A stretch of 64,000 nt of DNA from Caprimulgus europaeus (lineage: Eukaryota > Chordata > Aves > Caprimulgiformes > Caprimulgidae): the NCBI GenBank assembly GCA_907165065.1, contig OU015530.1, positions 51,558,465 to 51,622,464 on the forward strand, given 5' to 3'. Position numbers and translations under genes: made by a program. The notes under the pieces were generated by a model that was not told the DNA's origin, did not search any database, and saw only the letters and a program-made list of their open reading frames with translations. This document shows positions 18,401-33,281 of the stretch, piece by piece. The first letter of the stretch is position 1, and every line of letters begins with the position of its first letter.

Positions 18401-21400
18401 GCCAGGAAAAGGGAAAGGGCTGCTCCCTGCTCAGCATTTTGTATTGGAGAGGGGATCAGTGTCGCTGGCTGTGGTACTGCTGAGCTCTGTCGCTACACAG
18501 CTCAACTCCCATAGTCACACTAGACCCCAAGGATCCCTCACTGCTTTGGGTGATAGGGAGGTAGCATTTCCCAAAGAAGATCTGTCTTTGTGCTGGGACC
18601 ATGACACAGGGCAGAGCAGCATGACCCACCTATCCCAACAGGCCTTCAAAAGAACATGAAACTGAGAGTCAAGATTGACTCAACTCACTGATAGTTTGTT
18701 CTGAGACAGATAAACCCTTGAATCCCACTAGTGAGGAAGTGATTTATAGTACTCAAAATGTGCAAGATGGGACCTTTCATTTTACATCAGCCTTTTGTCA
18801 GTCCTCTAAGTATGGACAATAAAAAGCCCATATTTTTTTTTAAAAAAGGCTATTTTGGCTGAATGTAAATACATTACATTTCAGCTTCTCCCACACTAAC
18901 ACTTTAACAAAGATAAAACTTTTCACAGCTTTTCCCCTCTTTTTCATACTTGGAAAAAAAGAGGGAAAAAGCTAGATCCTATTTAAGAACTTAAATTAGG
19001 AGGACTAGACTCAAGCTCCCACACCCAATAGTGGCATACGGACTTTTTACTTTAATAAACTTCAAGACTTTACCAAGATGATCATTGTAGATATATAAAA
19101 TAAATCAAAGGCCAAGTACCAGCTCCTCTACATTGTTTGTTTAGTGCTGAAAAGTTCAGTCCGTGGGAGCTAAACACAAGCAGGTACTTTTAGAAAAGAC
19201 CAAAAGCAGACTGGGCTGTGGTGGTAAGAGGTCCCTCCACCCTGGAGGTAAATAATGCAACATCAGAGAAGCTGCTCATGTCTTCTCTGAATAGGAGAGC
19301 TGAATTCAAGTCCTGTTGTTCCTCTTTCCCCTCTCTTTATAATTTAAAAATAAATTAAATCGGTTAAGAATATGTTGCATCTCATTTAAATAAGAGGAGA
19401 GTATTTGGAGCTACCTAACTGTGCAAGAACTGTAGCTAAGCCCCTGAGCCACATGGCCTGTTAAATTGGATGCATTCACCCAGAAGACTCTCAGCATCTA
19501 ATTCTTGACCCGTCAAAGCTGATGGAGGTCTGCCAATGACTTCAAGCAGGACAGGATTTCACTCCAGAAACCTCGGATCTCATCATTCACAGGGAAAATG
19601 CTGACTAGAAATGCTAAAGTAAATTCTGTACAGTGTGCTGTCACTGCTAACAGTGATTACCAACAGCCATGAGCACAGCAGCAGCAAGCCTGACTTGCAA
19701 ATAGACGTGCAGTCAAATTCTTAGCATGTTCTATTGCAAAATGAGGATTGCAGGTAAAAAAGGATTCACAAAAAAAGTGAACATTTAAAAAAAAAAAAGC
19801 TTAAATGCACATTTTCATTTGCTTGCTGAATTTTCCATTTTAGTTTTACATTGCTGATGTGCTTGAACTGCAGTGATATCTTGAGAGCATTATTTCTTCT
19901 GTAAAATTTTGATCAAAATGCTACAGAGATTCTGACGTTGTCCCCAGCATGACTGTAACTCAAACCGAAATAAAGTTAACAAACAAGCAGCCTATCCTGT
20001 ATCTTCAGAGAAAATAACCTCCAAATGTGAGGAACTTGCAAAGACAGACAAAATGTTGGGAGGGGCCCTTTCCCCCCAGGGAGAACTCCTTGTCAGTTTA
20101 TTGCCAGGGTCGTACAGCCCACAGGTGAAGGAGATGAATACACAGTCCACCGGAATACCACTCAGGTTTCTGAGCTGTGTAGCTATGGTGTAGCTACGTT
20201 ACAATCACCTCTATACAAAAATCTCACAACAACTAACTTCATTCATTTTTTAAAACTGCATTTCATTAATTTTGTTGGATGGTGCAGTAAACATTTATAG
20301 ATATATTTAATTTTATGGGCCGTCCCCACAGAAACTAAAAGAACTGTTGTCATGAGTGAAATCACTTATGTGAATAAAGGTCTGCGGGATCAGTGTTTTA
20401 TATTTCAATATTGGGTTTTTTTAGCCATAGGGGTTTACAAAATCCAAATGGAAAGCAGAAGCAGCATTTTAGAATAGCATGTGTAATTGCCCTCATTCTA
20501 CATTTTAATCTAAGGTTGCAATAGGATAGATCACTTTACAATGTCCATTTAAAAAATTAAATCAAGTAATTTAAAGCCTGGTCACTGAGATTTGTAAATT
20601 CACTAATCCAGTTTACACTTAACAGCTTTACCATACTTGGGAGTCCCTTACCGACCTTGGGGAACGAGCAGTGAGAGATCTATCACTTACATATGTAGTG
20701 AATTAAGTAGTTCCCATTTTGAACCAATACACCAGATATTAATAGATAAGTGTGATTAGAAACATTATAAGAGTTACAAAACGATCAATACACAGCAATA
20801 TCTGTAATCTACATTTCTATTGATTTACAGTTTGTCTCACTAGTTTCACAACACAAAGGACAGGCCCCGAATAACTAAGATCAGTTCAAGCAAACCTGTC
20901 TTTGCAGGGAAGACTTCTGTAGCACTAATCACCATGCTCAAGAACATATTACAACGTTTTCCATTATTATTATTTTAAATCAATGCAGTTTGTTTTCAGC
21001 CACTTTCAGCAGCAAAATGCATCACACACAGCATCAGTGCAAAGTGATCTCCCAAAGATGAATATTTGGACATTTTCAGTTTCATAAACAAATAGTAAGT
21101 GATTGATTTGCATTTACGTGCAATTGGTTGATGCTTAATAGTTTTCCTGGTCCACTTGTCAGAGAACTTTCCAAGTGAGTCCTTTCAGCACGGCTGAGTC
21201 CTGGGCCAGGGCACAAACCACAAGTCTGGAGGGGAGAATGGATAAGCCTCCTGACTCAGCTGTGGGAAGTTGGGACTTGAAGGGGACAGGACTGAATCTT
21301 TCCCCAGACACGGGGATTACAAGCCATATAAATACCTGTTTCTCCTTACCTGAGGACAAAGGACTCTGAGAGATTGGAGTTGGTCCCAGCAGAGGCAGTG

Positions 21401-24400
21401 GTGTTGTGAGCTGCTGCATTCAAAACCTTCCTTCCTTCTCCTTTCCTCCAACAGCTGATCATAAAGCCATCGAAGGGGAGGAGAGGAGAAAGCAAAGGGA
21501 GGACCACAAAACCAGAAATCCTGACCCTTCTGTTGCCCTGTGCCACCACACTAAGTGGTTCCCCAACCCACCTCCCACCCCTGTGCCTTGGATTCAGGGG
21601 GGTCTCTGTCACCCTTGTGCCTCTCAGCCCCCCATTCCTACCTGCCAGCACTAACCAGATCGGCATCAGGCAGGTCCCCATTGCTCATGCTGCAGGAGGG
21701 CTGCTCTGACGTTGCCTGGGCAGTCACCCATGGGTGCTGCAGGCTCATTCTTCACTGCAGGAAGGCAGGAGGTGCTCAGCCAGGGGCCAGAGGCTGTCCA
21801 AGTCCTTTCCTGCTTGTCTGCACTGAGGGTCATCTGAAGACTTTCAGATGCTTCCTCCCTCTTTCCCACTCCTCTTAGTCGTCATTCTCCCATTAGTGCC
21901 TCCTCCAGAGGATAAGAGAGGCACCCTTGAAAATGGAAAGAGAAGAAGTGCTAACTGATGGACTTTTGCACCCATTAGTCTCCTGTTGAAAGCTACTAGA
22001 GGGAGAGGCAGCAAAGAAGTCATCGAGAAATTTCCTGATCTGAGTGCTCCCTTCCCAAATCCATCTTTGCTCCTTCAGCTCTTGTGCCATCAGCTTTTAT
22101 TATCTGCATACACTTTCTCAGGCAGAATAGGCAGAGTCCCTGCAGATTCCTATGACATGGCATGACCCAGAAGTATGTGCTGCACATTGTAAGGAAGAAA
22201 TGGCATTCTCCAAAAAGGTTTAAAACTGCACCATCTTGCTGCCTGATGGATGTGTTATGGAGAGCAAACAAAATATATAAGGCCACACTAGCTGGAACTT
22301 GCACTTATGCCCTATGTCTCAGCAATGAAACTGCAGGTCACTACTACTTGCGGGAGGGTGAAAGCCTTTTTACCTAAAAGTCTGGATTACAAGAGAGGAC
22401 ATACATTCTGTTAACAGGTTTAAGCATTTCAGTCTTGTTCCTTTTGGGGTGGGGGGGATCAGGCTATAATTCTCTAAAATGATAATGTGTTCTAAAAGCA
22501 CTCAAAGGAGACATTCTTTTTACATCTCAGTCCCTATGCATATTAACACAAGCCATCTAAAATAATATTTATCAATATGTGTTTTTAAGACACAGTGAGA
22601 CAGAGAAATTGCTCCAGAATCAGTGCTTTATACAATTTACAGCCTAAAATACACAAATTATGGAGTAAGAAAGCACAGCTTCCTGATGTAATCAGCAACA
22701 ATTCCGGGAGCTGTTCCTGAAGAGAACAAATTGCTTCAGCCCACCATCATAAGTACTTTCCAGAACAAATTATAGGGACTTTTTAAAAAGGCATATTTAC
22801 TCCAAACATCCCTTCAAATACTTGGCATGAAAGACCATAATAGGGTTTTACAGCCGTCACAGTCTATTGGGTCAAAAATCCATTTTAAAAAAATGGAGCT
22901 TAAATACTTATCAGTATGATGGATCACAGTGGGGTGTACTATTGAGTAAATAATGTGTGCTCTAAACATTTTCTAAATAAAGGTTTACACAGGAGACTCG
23001 GTGGCTTTGAAGTAGCCATTATATACTTCCATATCCATTTTCATGTTTCCATGATGATTGCTTTACTTTTTTATTACTAACAAAACTTGTCAGTGTTCCT
23101 TCCAAGCTTGGTGCAATTGTTAACCAAATATCTCTGCATCATTAACAACCATTACTAATGAGCTCTCAAGACAGTTCAGTATGTAAATTAAATATTATAA
23201 TCTTCAGTCCTCACGATAACCCAGCATGCCCATTAAATACCGTAATCTGTAATCTTCTTTATAATGACTGCAGATAATTTTTTTAGGCAAATTTACTCAG
23301 AATTGAGTACAGAAAGATTGATTGCTTATTGTTGCTGTGGGTTTTGACCCTATAATTCATTTTCCTGGGTTTTTTTTCCAATAAGTTTGGCTTTCTATCC
23401 TTAATTAGCCAAGTTGGCCATATTTTCAGGAACGTTTAGTTACCAGCCACTTCACCAGCAGGTGTGGATACTTGCTGAACACCTTGGAAGATTTAACTCT
23501 CAGTGATATATGCCAACACTTTAGAGATCTGCACGACACACAGGCCAGATCAAGAATTAATTAAAAACAATGAGAAGCTTGCCATGGATGTCAAAAACTG
23601 CTGGAGAAACAAAAGTGCAGTTTCCCTGTCTTTTGCTGAAGGACATCCAATTTTGTGTGAAAAATGACTTATACTTTTCAAGCATTGCTATCTTTTGAAA
23701 GTATATAACATTTTAAAAATATGTTAAAAGCTTCATATTTTAATAAACAGTTCCTACATCCAATTTTTATTAATATGTTTTTAAAAGAGGAGTAGATAAT
23801 TAACAGTATGAGTCAGATCATCGAGCAGGCATAAATCATCATCGCTCCATTGGTTTCAATTTATACTGCTTGTGAAAAAGGCTCTATATACCTTTTTGGA
23901 ATCACAGAGTGAATACATCATCCCAAAATAATTAAGGATTTAATTTAATTATCTGATAATCTCTTCATTTTATGACTGTATTCTGAAGGATGGCAAGAAC
24001 TATGGAGAGCTATTGCAAGGGATGTTAATAAGTACAGTGTAAATCATAATTTTGATATATCCATAAATACTGAGGAAGTTAATGCTGAGAGTTAAGTGGA
24101 GGAAGGGAGTGTGTGCCATATCATAGACATATAATCTCCTGCATAAATATATTATGGCTTATTATAAATGCATACTCTGCACAATAAAAGATGTGTTTTT
24201 TGTTTTAATCCCAACCTCTTCAAGATTTTGACATACTTCTATCCAGAATAGTTTGAAGTAGGAAAAAAGAAACAGTAGCATTTAAAACTGACATTTGCTT
24301 CAGTAGAAATTTAATTTTGAGCTATATTACCCTGAAATATCAGGTACCAAAATGATGGAATAGGGACAAATGCTTTAGGGAGAAGAGCAGAAAATGCATC

Positions 24401-26319
24401 AATTAAAGAATGCTTAATAGCCTGCAGTTTAATAGCTTTTACAAATAGGAGGTAAAGGACAAAGTGTTCAGCTGCACAACATACACAGCAATATGCAATA
24501 AAATAATTCTATCCAAGAAGGACATTTTGCCTCTTAAAACTAAACCGCTCCCTGAGCCCATTTAGTACCATGCTTTGACTATGGTAATTATCTCATGACA
24601 CTTAATATGATATAATATCTACTTATGCTTAATGGATATGTTTTAATTTCTAAGGAAACTGCCTGTTTGCACAAATGAGACTTGTATGATGATTAAAATA
24701 TAATTTTCACTGAGGCAATAACACTTTTCAACAACAACAACAAAATGTAAATAGACACATTGCTTCTATTTCAAGACAGAATTAAAAATGTGGAAATGTT
24801 CTACTAAACGTCCTGACTATAAATTACTGCATGTTACAGAAATCAATCATTTCCCATCATTGATGGAATCTCAAATCAAAGCTACTTTTAAATACTCAAA
24901 TCAACATTGTCAGTAAGGAAGTCAACAGATTTTCAGATCAGGGAAAATACACATTAATTAACTAATAATGCAAGATAATTTATGTAACTTAATTAACTGA
25001 TAACAGAGCTCCATCTTCTGAAAGCATCCAAACAAATTTATTTAATGACTTTAAAATTACTTCTAAAATTACTGCTGTTTGAATCATATTTAGCAATGGG
25101 GAAAAGCAACCCAAAACTTCCCAAGAAAACCCATAAAAACCCATTTATGAGACACCAGAGAGATGCCCATTTCACTTGTTGCACCAAATTAACTTCACGT
25201 TTGGTAAAGAATTATCAGCAATTCCTCTGTGGTCTTATTTCCAACCAATAAGATATGTAATTTTTTATAAAGTAAATATGTTCTATTATTATTTCATTAA
25301 TTTGACCATCACACTAGGTTCCAGTGCTATATGGGCTTTAAACACATGCCATATACCTCAGCTCTACAATACATCTCAGTTCTAAAATACAGCCTGAGGG
25401 GAAAAGAGGGGTTTTTTTCTGTAATGCTTTTTTTATATTCATCCACCCTTAAATGGCATTTTTAAAGGCCACTGAGGAAATCCGTGTAGTTTAGTTTCCT
25501 CAATGGTTTTTACTGTATAAATGTTGTTGTTGTTCCAAATTCTCGAAAACTTTTCTCAGAAGTCAAATTAACCTGAATGCTTAAAGTCTCTAGAAATTTG
25601 GAAAGAGGCAACTAATCTGCAAAACATTAAACACACAATCAAACCCTCCAATAAAAAGCCTTATCAAATAATGTGCATGCAGCAGGACAGCTTGTCCACC
25701 AACATCAAAATTATCTGCTTGTAATTTGTTGTTTACCACTGCAATGTTTGTAATAGACTAATGCATATTTTTCACTCACCCTCCATAATTTTTTTAATCT
25801 CTTCACTCTGGACAATTTGGATTTGTTCATCTCTGATGTCTGCAGGTCAAATATGCATCCTATATGGCTGTAAATATATTCTACAACCAGTCGAGTGCCT
25901 AAAACAGTAGACTGATAGATATTCTTGAAAACAGAGGCACTCCCTGGCTTTTAATGCTGCTTCCAATAACCACACAGTTCACAGCTCAGCATAAAGTAAC
26001 CAATAGCTGAACATGACATTAAAAAAAACCCAAAATCCCTCCTTTGAGAGCATAGAGGGAGAAGTCTTGATCCATCCAATACTTGATTTAGGTCACTGAA
26101 AAAAAAAAAAGGAAAAAAAAAAAAAGAAAGATGCTATTATGTCAGCCGTCCAACTTTAAGAAGTCTTACGAGCTGACAGTCGTGGCACTTTAAAGCACTG
26201 TCATGATGAGTCTTTACAAAGAGATTGTTTAAATCCTATATCCAGAAAAATGAATGCTACTTAAATATATGGAAATCACAGGATATTAACAAAATGTCTG
26301 CAATGCACTGCAATGGAAT
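15446..26319. other. Long non-coding stretch, no gene recognised
   Basis: About 10.9 kb of AT-rich DNA with many stop codons in all frames. A more GC-rich island at about 21170-21920 has slightly longer open frames, none resembling a protein I know. Short A/T homopolymers occur near 18050-18075 and 26100-26128. Parts could be conserved non-coding sequence, which cannot be judged without an alignment. Confidence 0.5.
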
Positions 26320-26572
26320 GCTTTAAACTGGAAGAGGGTAGGTTTAGGTTAGATATTAGGAAGAAATTCCTCACTGTGAGGGTGGTGAGACACTGGCCCA
26401 GGTTGCCCAGAGAAGTTGTGGATGCTCCTTCCCTGGAAGTGTTCAAGGCCAGGTTGCATGAGGCTTTGAGCAACCTGGTCTAGTGGAAGGTGTCCCTTCC
26501 ATGGCAGATGGGTTGGAACTGGATGATCCTTAAGGTGCCTTCCAACCCAAACGATTCTACGATTCTATGAAT
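26320..26572 (+). mobile_element. CR1 LINE 3' fragment (sense)
   Basis: TTAGGTTAGATATTAGGAAG, then TTGCCCAGAGAAGTTGTGG, CTTCCCTGGAAGTGTTCAAG and a tail ATTCTACGATTCTATGA are typical of the CR1 3' UTR and its terminal repeats. 5'-truncated. Its closest relative in the window is the 3' part of the element at 40375-41228. Confidence 0.9.
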
Positions 26573-29500
26573 GACCTAGAGAAATAACTCATGTTGCGTT
26601 TTCTACTTTACTGTTGTGGTTTCCTAAGGATGTGAGGTTTATATGATGATGTGAGTGTGCGTATCTGTCATTCCTTCCAAATGATTTTTAACCTTTTGTC
26701 TCTTTTTAAACAAAACAAAATTTAAAAAAATCATATAAAATAGAAGCCTCAAATATGCTAATTTGTAAGTTTCCTGAAAATCAATGAATGACTAAGGAAA
26801 TTGTACCGATTCTTACTCTAAGGGAAAGGCTGCAGTGAGAGAATCTATCCAGGAGGGAGATCCCATGGAAAGTCTCAACCATGGAAAAAAAAAATTATCA
26901 CAGTTCCTGCTATCCAGCTTACAGATCACTGTAAGACAGAAAAGCCATTTGGTTTTATTGTTTATACATCTGGGCTTCTTATGTTCCCTTTTATAATTTC
27001 AGGAAAAAGAAAAGAAAGCAGAAAGTGTGGGAAATATATCTTTCTGGTAAAACATAAAAATATAATTCACATCCATTTCTGGAATGAAAAAATAAGTTTG
27101 TTTGACAAACACTATGATTTATTACAGGCAGCCACAACTTTTAAGCTGATGGCCTGTGGTGCTGTGGTGTGCAATGAGCCATCTCTACACATGTGGCTAG
27201 ATAGAGGACACCCTTTTTAAGTGTCAGCTCTAATTGAAAGCCTGGTAGTGTAACAACCCAGGTGGCTGGAAGGAAATAATTCGACAGAGATACATAAAAG
27301 AGTTTTACTTCGAATATCTGGTACAGGAGTGCCTCTCTCCACAGGAGAATTTCTCATGTGAATTATACTGCTCTCTTTGCCACACTGTGCTCCCCTAGAT
27401 CTTTATCTTGGTGTTATGGCATCACAGAAATCCATGTTTAATATTATGGTCAATACTGACACAGCACTTATGAAATCTCCCCTCTCTTTCTCTGCAAAGA
27501 AAGGTCCAGACAGATGACTGAAGCTGTAAGGTTCTACTTGTGCAATGGGTCATTACTTACACACTATAGCAAAACCCTTATAGGGATGTGCATTGACCAG
27601 TAATTCAAGACTCACCTCACACTTTCTAATGGTCACAAGATGTTTCATTAAATGTAAATTTCCATTTCAAATGTGGATACCAAGTTTAGTTGGCACTCAG
27701 AACAGTCATGTACTCCTTTCAGAAGTGACAGACTGGTCCTAGGGATCTATTTGGTCATTTTATTGTCACAATTGATGTCAAAAGTCCTAATGTTGTTCCA
27801 CCAGGAGCATACCCATTTATTTTAATGTCAGTAGAATTTGACCTTTGCTTAATAAAGAATAAATGTGACTCATGTCTTGTTTTTTTATCTAAAAGGACTA
27901 TCTATATCTCATTAGATTTTCTGTAAGCACTTCATCCCCCTTAGTAAGCAGCTTCTCAATTATCTAACAGTATTCCAAATTTTAATTTTTCAGACTTAAT
28001 TCTCCATCACTCTGACAATAGACTTTTAATCTGCCTGACACTGAAAAGACAGATAAGAATATTTCAAATTCCTTTGTGTTTATTTTTAGTTAGATTAGTT
28101 TACAATTAGTGAGATGTAAGAGAGTTTCTAGAGACTCTTCTTGATGTTATGTGGTGTTAGTACTGAGGCACCAAGCACCAGCCATTCAGCTAAATGCAGA
28201 TAAGTGCTGTTAGGGCAGCAAATGCACAAATTGTATGTGCAGCTGTATGACTTCTTCATGTAACTGTGCCTCTGAACAACAGAGGACTGACAGCTTTGCT
28301 TTACGCTTACACCTGCCTGCCCAGTAAGAGCTGGGTCAGTATCTTCTCCTCCCCCTCTTTCCTACCTTTGCTTTTGCACCACTAGACATCTACAGCTGAA
28401 GATGCATTTTCCTAGATTGCAGTGATACCCAAAATGAAATGGAGTAATTCCTTGAAATGGTTCCTCTAAGTACTAGAAGAATTTGCTTTATATTTCTTTG
28501 CCCTCAAAAGACAGCCATGAACATCTGGCTTTACACACTATAATAAGTGAAATTGTTCAGGACATTTATTTCGCTTGCCATGATCGGGTCTTATAAATAG
28601 TATTGCATGTCCAGGCCAAGGTCAAACCAAATGTGACTCTACCCTGTGGCTTTCTTCTTTGTGGTTTGAATGTTATGGTTAGAAGCCAAGAAAAAATGTT
28701 TTTTTCTGAATTAAATGCACTTCAGAATAATTCAAAATACTATCACCAATTTATAGGCTTTTGACATTGTAATCTGCTGAAAAGTGGCTTCCAGCACATT
28801 TTTACCATTATTTCAGGATAAAATCCTAATTTGTAAATAAACTGGCACGGTTTATTCATTACACTTATTATGCTGACTGGCACATTTCAGGAAAATAGCT
28901 TCTCCCTAGATCTGAGAAGTCTGAAGCTCACAAATGTCAAAGCACTGCTATTTCCAAGGTATCACTACCAAGGTGAGGGAGCTGAAGGAGGTTGGAGTAC
29001 AGCCTGGCTATTAATCACAAAATCACTCTCTCATGTCCCCCAACTCCTTTCCATAAACTCTGACCTCAAAATAAACCTCCTCAGAGCAAATATAAAGTGT
29101 CAGTCTAATTCCTGTCCTCTCTTCATTGAACCATAGAACTTCTTCTACTACATGACCAGTGCTTTGTAAGAAGCAGAGTCAGATGAAGACAGGGAGACAA
29201 ACATTCGTATAAAAAAAAGTCCTGTTGATTTTTTATTAAAAAAAAACCCCAATAGAACCCTGTGGACATGAAAACTATTAAATTCTCCTCAAGTTCCTAC
29301 AGAACATTCTTCAGTATCCATTTTCTTCATTTGGTGGGTTCCACATTAACATGCTCTTTGTGCCATCCAGCAATAAGTGCTGCTGTGGGTTTTGCTGCTT
29401 TGCTTCCAGGAAGGTGAGATGCTCTGCTTTTACCCGGTACTTTAGTTAAACGGAGTAAAATCCCAGAATATTTACTGCAAGCTCAAAACTTCACCTCAGC

Positions 29501-29689
29501 CACATCTACTGAGAGCAACAGTGCTCTGTGTGTGTTCCTGTAAGTATAAGCACGTTCCTATAGCAGATCTCAACAGAAGAGGAAGATTTGATTGTACTAA
29601 ATGACCACAGAATTATAAACCACCAGTGTGGAAGACAGTGAAAAATAAATCTGCAATGCAAGGAGTTACTAGGACAGTCTTTTCTTCTC
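26573..29689. other. Non-coding, no recognised feature
   Basis: AT-rich single-copy-looking sequence. No convincing exon or repeat. Confidence 0.5.
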
Positions 29690-30115
29690 AGTAAAGACTG
29701 AGAAATATTACTAGGAAATCACAGAGTACTGCTGACACCTCATTTGGATAGTGGGTACAATTTTGGTCACTCATATTCAAGAGAAATGAAAGAAAAACTG
29801 GAACAGATGCAAATAGTGGCTGGTAGATGATTGGGGGAATAGAGAACCTGTGTAAGAAAACCTGCAGGAGCCTAATTAAAGTAAGGCTAAGCGGGGATAT
29901 GATTGCCATCTCTAGATACACTGGGGAAGGAAGCAGAAATGGGGAAGAGCTATTTAAACACAAGGTCAACACCAACACAGGACAGATGTATATAAACAAG
30001 AAAGGACATGCAATCTACAAATCAGAAGATGGTCTGTGATCATCTAACTCTAGAGGATCTTCCTAATAAGAATAGAAAGGAAAAAATGTTACATGGTTCT
30101 AAGATCACGGTTGAG
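29690..30115 (+). mobile_element. Ancient CR1-type LINE fragment (sense)
   Basis: Diverged matches in the right order to the CR1 RT C-terminal region: GTACAATTTTGGTCACTC, AACTGGAACAGATGC, GAATAGAGAACCTGTG, GGGGATATGATTGCC, and GAAGAGCTATTTAAACACAA. High divergence and several small indels mark it as an old copy. No 3' terminal repeat was found. Confidence 0.65.
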
Positions 30116-33100
30116 TAGTTTATCAGTGGGGCAGGACAATAATAGAGTGCCTGAAGTATGAGGGGAGCAACCTACCCTGAAAAACTGCTAACAACTTCCT
30201 ACTCCTATGAGTAGCTGGCAGAAATGAAGTTGATGCAGCTCATTCAGGACAGCTTTTCTAATGCAGCAAGTCATAAAACAGTGGTGAAAAAACTACCAAA
30301 ATATGCATTTCTACTAAGGAGGAAACATCTGGGAAGAAATACTAGTGGCAAAGTGAATGCCAAAGTACAATTAGACTTTCTCTGCTCAGGTGAAGGATCC
30401 ACAAAAGTCTCATTTCAAAGTTGTGACCTCCTACACTCTACTGTCACCTGACAGAGACGTATCCTGGCCACAGCAGTCTCATGACAGAGTTAGGCATACA
30501 TCTTTGCATGGTGGACCTGATGTTCAGCTTCACTGTGAGCACCAGCTATGTCCTTCTCCTCCTGGTGAGCATGCACTGCCCCATGAAATGGTCTTAGGAC
30601 TGCTCTAACTTACCTGATCTATCGATGTAAGCCCATGGGTCCATATGCCACCAGAGCACTACCAGCTCATCAGGTCATGATCAGCATTACCCCTGCTCTG
30701 GGGATCAGTCACAGCAGCCAAGTTCCAATTCAGAGCTGCCCAATTTCAGGAACATGCCCAAGGACAGCACAGCTGAAACCTTACCTTCCTCCAGAATTAT
30801 GTACCTCTTTGCAAGCAAATTAGTTGCACATGGTGCATTCACACTGCAAATCACATCTGAGTTTGAACCTTTAAAGCTAACTCAACTCACATTTCAGCTG
30901 GTGGGTCCCAAGCTGAAGGCATGGGACCCTCTTGGTTCACAAATGTGACAACACTCAAAGCTTGTCCATTATGAAGTCCAAATGTGTCACCCCCAGCCTA
31001 GGGTTTATCGTCATTTGAACACTCCTATTTTAACAGCCTCTGTTACCCTTTAAATCTTTTCTAGGATTCCTGAATGTGTAGGAAGGAATAGCTACTTGGT
31101 TGTTTGAACATACCCCATCACTATTAACAGGACAAATTTTGGGGGACAATATACTAACAGAACTAATATCTGCACAGGATCATAGTAGCACCTAAGGTAG
31201 GAGATGCAGAATGCTGACAAGCAAAGTAAATAAAACATTAAAAAGAAAAAAGAAAAGCTGCAGAGGGGAAATGATGGCAATCTGCAGTCCTGTTCATGAA
31301 GTTCTCATGAATGAGAGGAACAGAATCACACACTGATTCCAGTCAGAGTTCATGAACAGACTCTCAAAATGGGCATGGTACCTAGAGCCACAGCCCAAAC
31401 CAATGAGCAGGGAAAGTAAGAAGCCAAAACCATGGAGAAAAACAGGTTAAAAAACCCCGAAAACATTATTGCAACAAGAGCAGCACCTACCAGTAGTCAA
31501 AGGATGGGACGTGAAACACCCAACTCTCCATCTTCTTTCATGATGATTGTATAATGGCTAAGGCTTGGACATGTGTTATTATAGTTGAGCACTGTGATTA
31601 AAAAACATCAGTGAGTGCAAACACTCAATGCTACAGTGACAGGTAGCTGCTGTGCCCAGCTCTGCTCACAAAGAGCTGCAGTTTATGGTCAGAATCCTGG
31701 AAAAAAAATTTCCATATGTGGATCGTTCCTCTACCTCTCCAGCCTGAGCTGCTCAGTGTTGTCCCCAAAGATGACAGCAGCTTTTAGCCAAAAGCCGGAA
31801 AAACTGAAGTGCTCCATTCTTCCCTTGCCACCAGGCCTGGCTGTACCCAGTTTGCCACTGACAGCACTGATTCTGCACCATGATTAGCATCAAGGCTCCA
31901 CATGGCAACCTTGGCCCATTCATAGCACTGAGATGTCACCCCCAAGCCTTTTCCACACAGCATTTTCCTGCTGACTGCTACTGTCAGGAGACTAATGAAC
32001 AACATGCCCATTGCCTACCACTCATTTTCCTGTTGGATGGTGCCCATGTGAGCTACGAAGATGGCTCAACATGAACTCCTGCTCTTTTTACTTCAATAAC
32101 ATTAACAGATAAAACCAGGAGATACTTTTAATTACCTTACTCTCTGAAACGCAAAGCACACTGCAGTGTGTGGTCCCCTCAGTTGTGCCAATGCAACTGC
32201 TTGTGGGGTCCCACTGTGAGATGGATCAGAAAATTCATCTTGTTTTACCAGGCTACTTTCAAGGCAGGTCAGTTCAGCTATCAGCACGTTGATATGGTTC
32301 ACAGCACGGCTGTGCAAGCAGTTACGCTGGCAAGCTGAGGACAAGCAGCTCCCTTTGCTGGCATTACAGTCCAGCCCCCCGTGCTGGGAGCTGCAGTGAA
32401 CTTCTGAACCTGTCCCCTGTTCCGTGGAAACACCAACCCTCACAGGGTGAGAATCAGACATCTGGAAGCAAAAAGCACTGGGAAAAAGCCATAATACAGC
32501 AGTATGAAAGTATTCAAGATCGTTAGCAGGAGGACATAATGTAGATTTAATGGTCTCTACTATTTGCGTAATTTTAATTCAAATGAATTCTCCAGCCACA
32601 TCCACACACTGTGCTAGAGAAATATGAAAGGAAAGAAAAGCCCTTCCTCACATATGAATGTGGACACTTGCAGGCATGGAGCCTTTGCAGAAACTAGCAC
32701 CTATTGCTTAGTTATTCAAAACCACACTCAGTGGATGATTTCCAGTCTGCAGGGGTTGTGGGAGAAAAGTCTTGAAAGCAGCATGTGCTCTGGGTGGAAC
32801 AAAATACTTCGAGACAGCCTGCCATCACCACTGTCCATCAAAAATGCTCAATTTGTTATAGATTTTATACATTTTGAAAGCAGCTTCTTCATCAAACTCA
32901 GCTATACAGATTGTAGGGTTCCAGTATGAGGCATTTAATAGGGTCTCCTTCCCTGGATTGTGTCGTGTTCTGCATCACAGCATATATAAAAGCTGTTGAA
33001 CTCAGAGAACAAAAAGTAACAACATTCTCATATCTCCACCAGTGTGTTTAGACCATGGTAACCAAGACACCCAATGTGTTCATGAGATTCAGCCCCAAGA

Positions 33101-33281
33101 GGCAAAAGCTTCTTAGAGAAACTCATATTTAAGGTAAATACGTTTAGTAATTTAGTAATTCAGGGTTTTAGTTTTGTTTTCTAAGTCAATTATCTGAAAA
33201 CTTCCATTATCACTCATGTGGCTGACTTACAGCAACAGCTATTGCTGATATTTGCCACTGGGTTTGTTGGGAAGGCAGTTG
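30116..33281. other. Non-coding, no recognised feature
   Basis: Mixed composition with several open frames of 60-110 codons. None has a recognisable domain or supported splice signals. Confidence 0.5.

Noticed and set aside
24950-25010. Cluster of TTAATTAAC-like motifs as a homeobox enhancer
   Set aside because: Expected by chance in very AT-rich DNA; no conservation data available.
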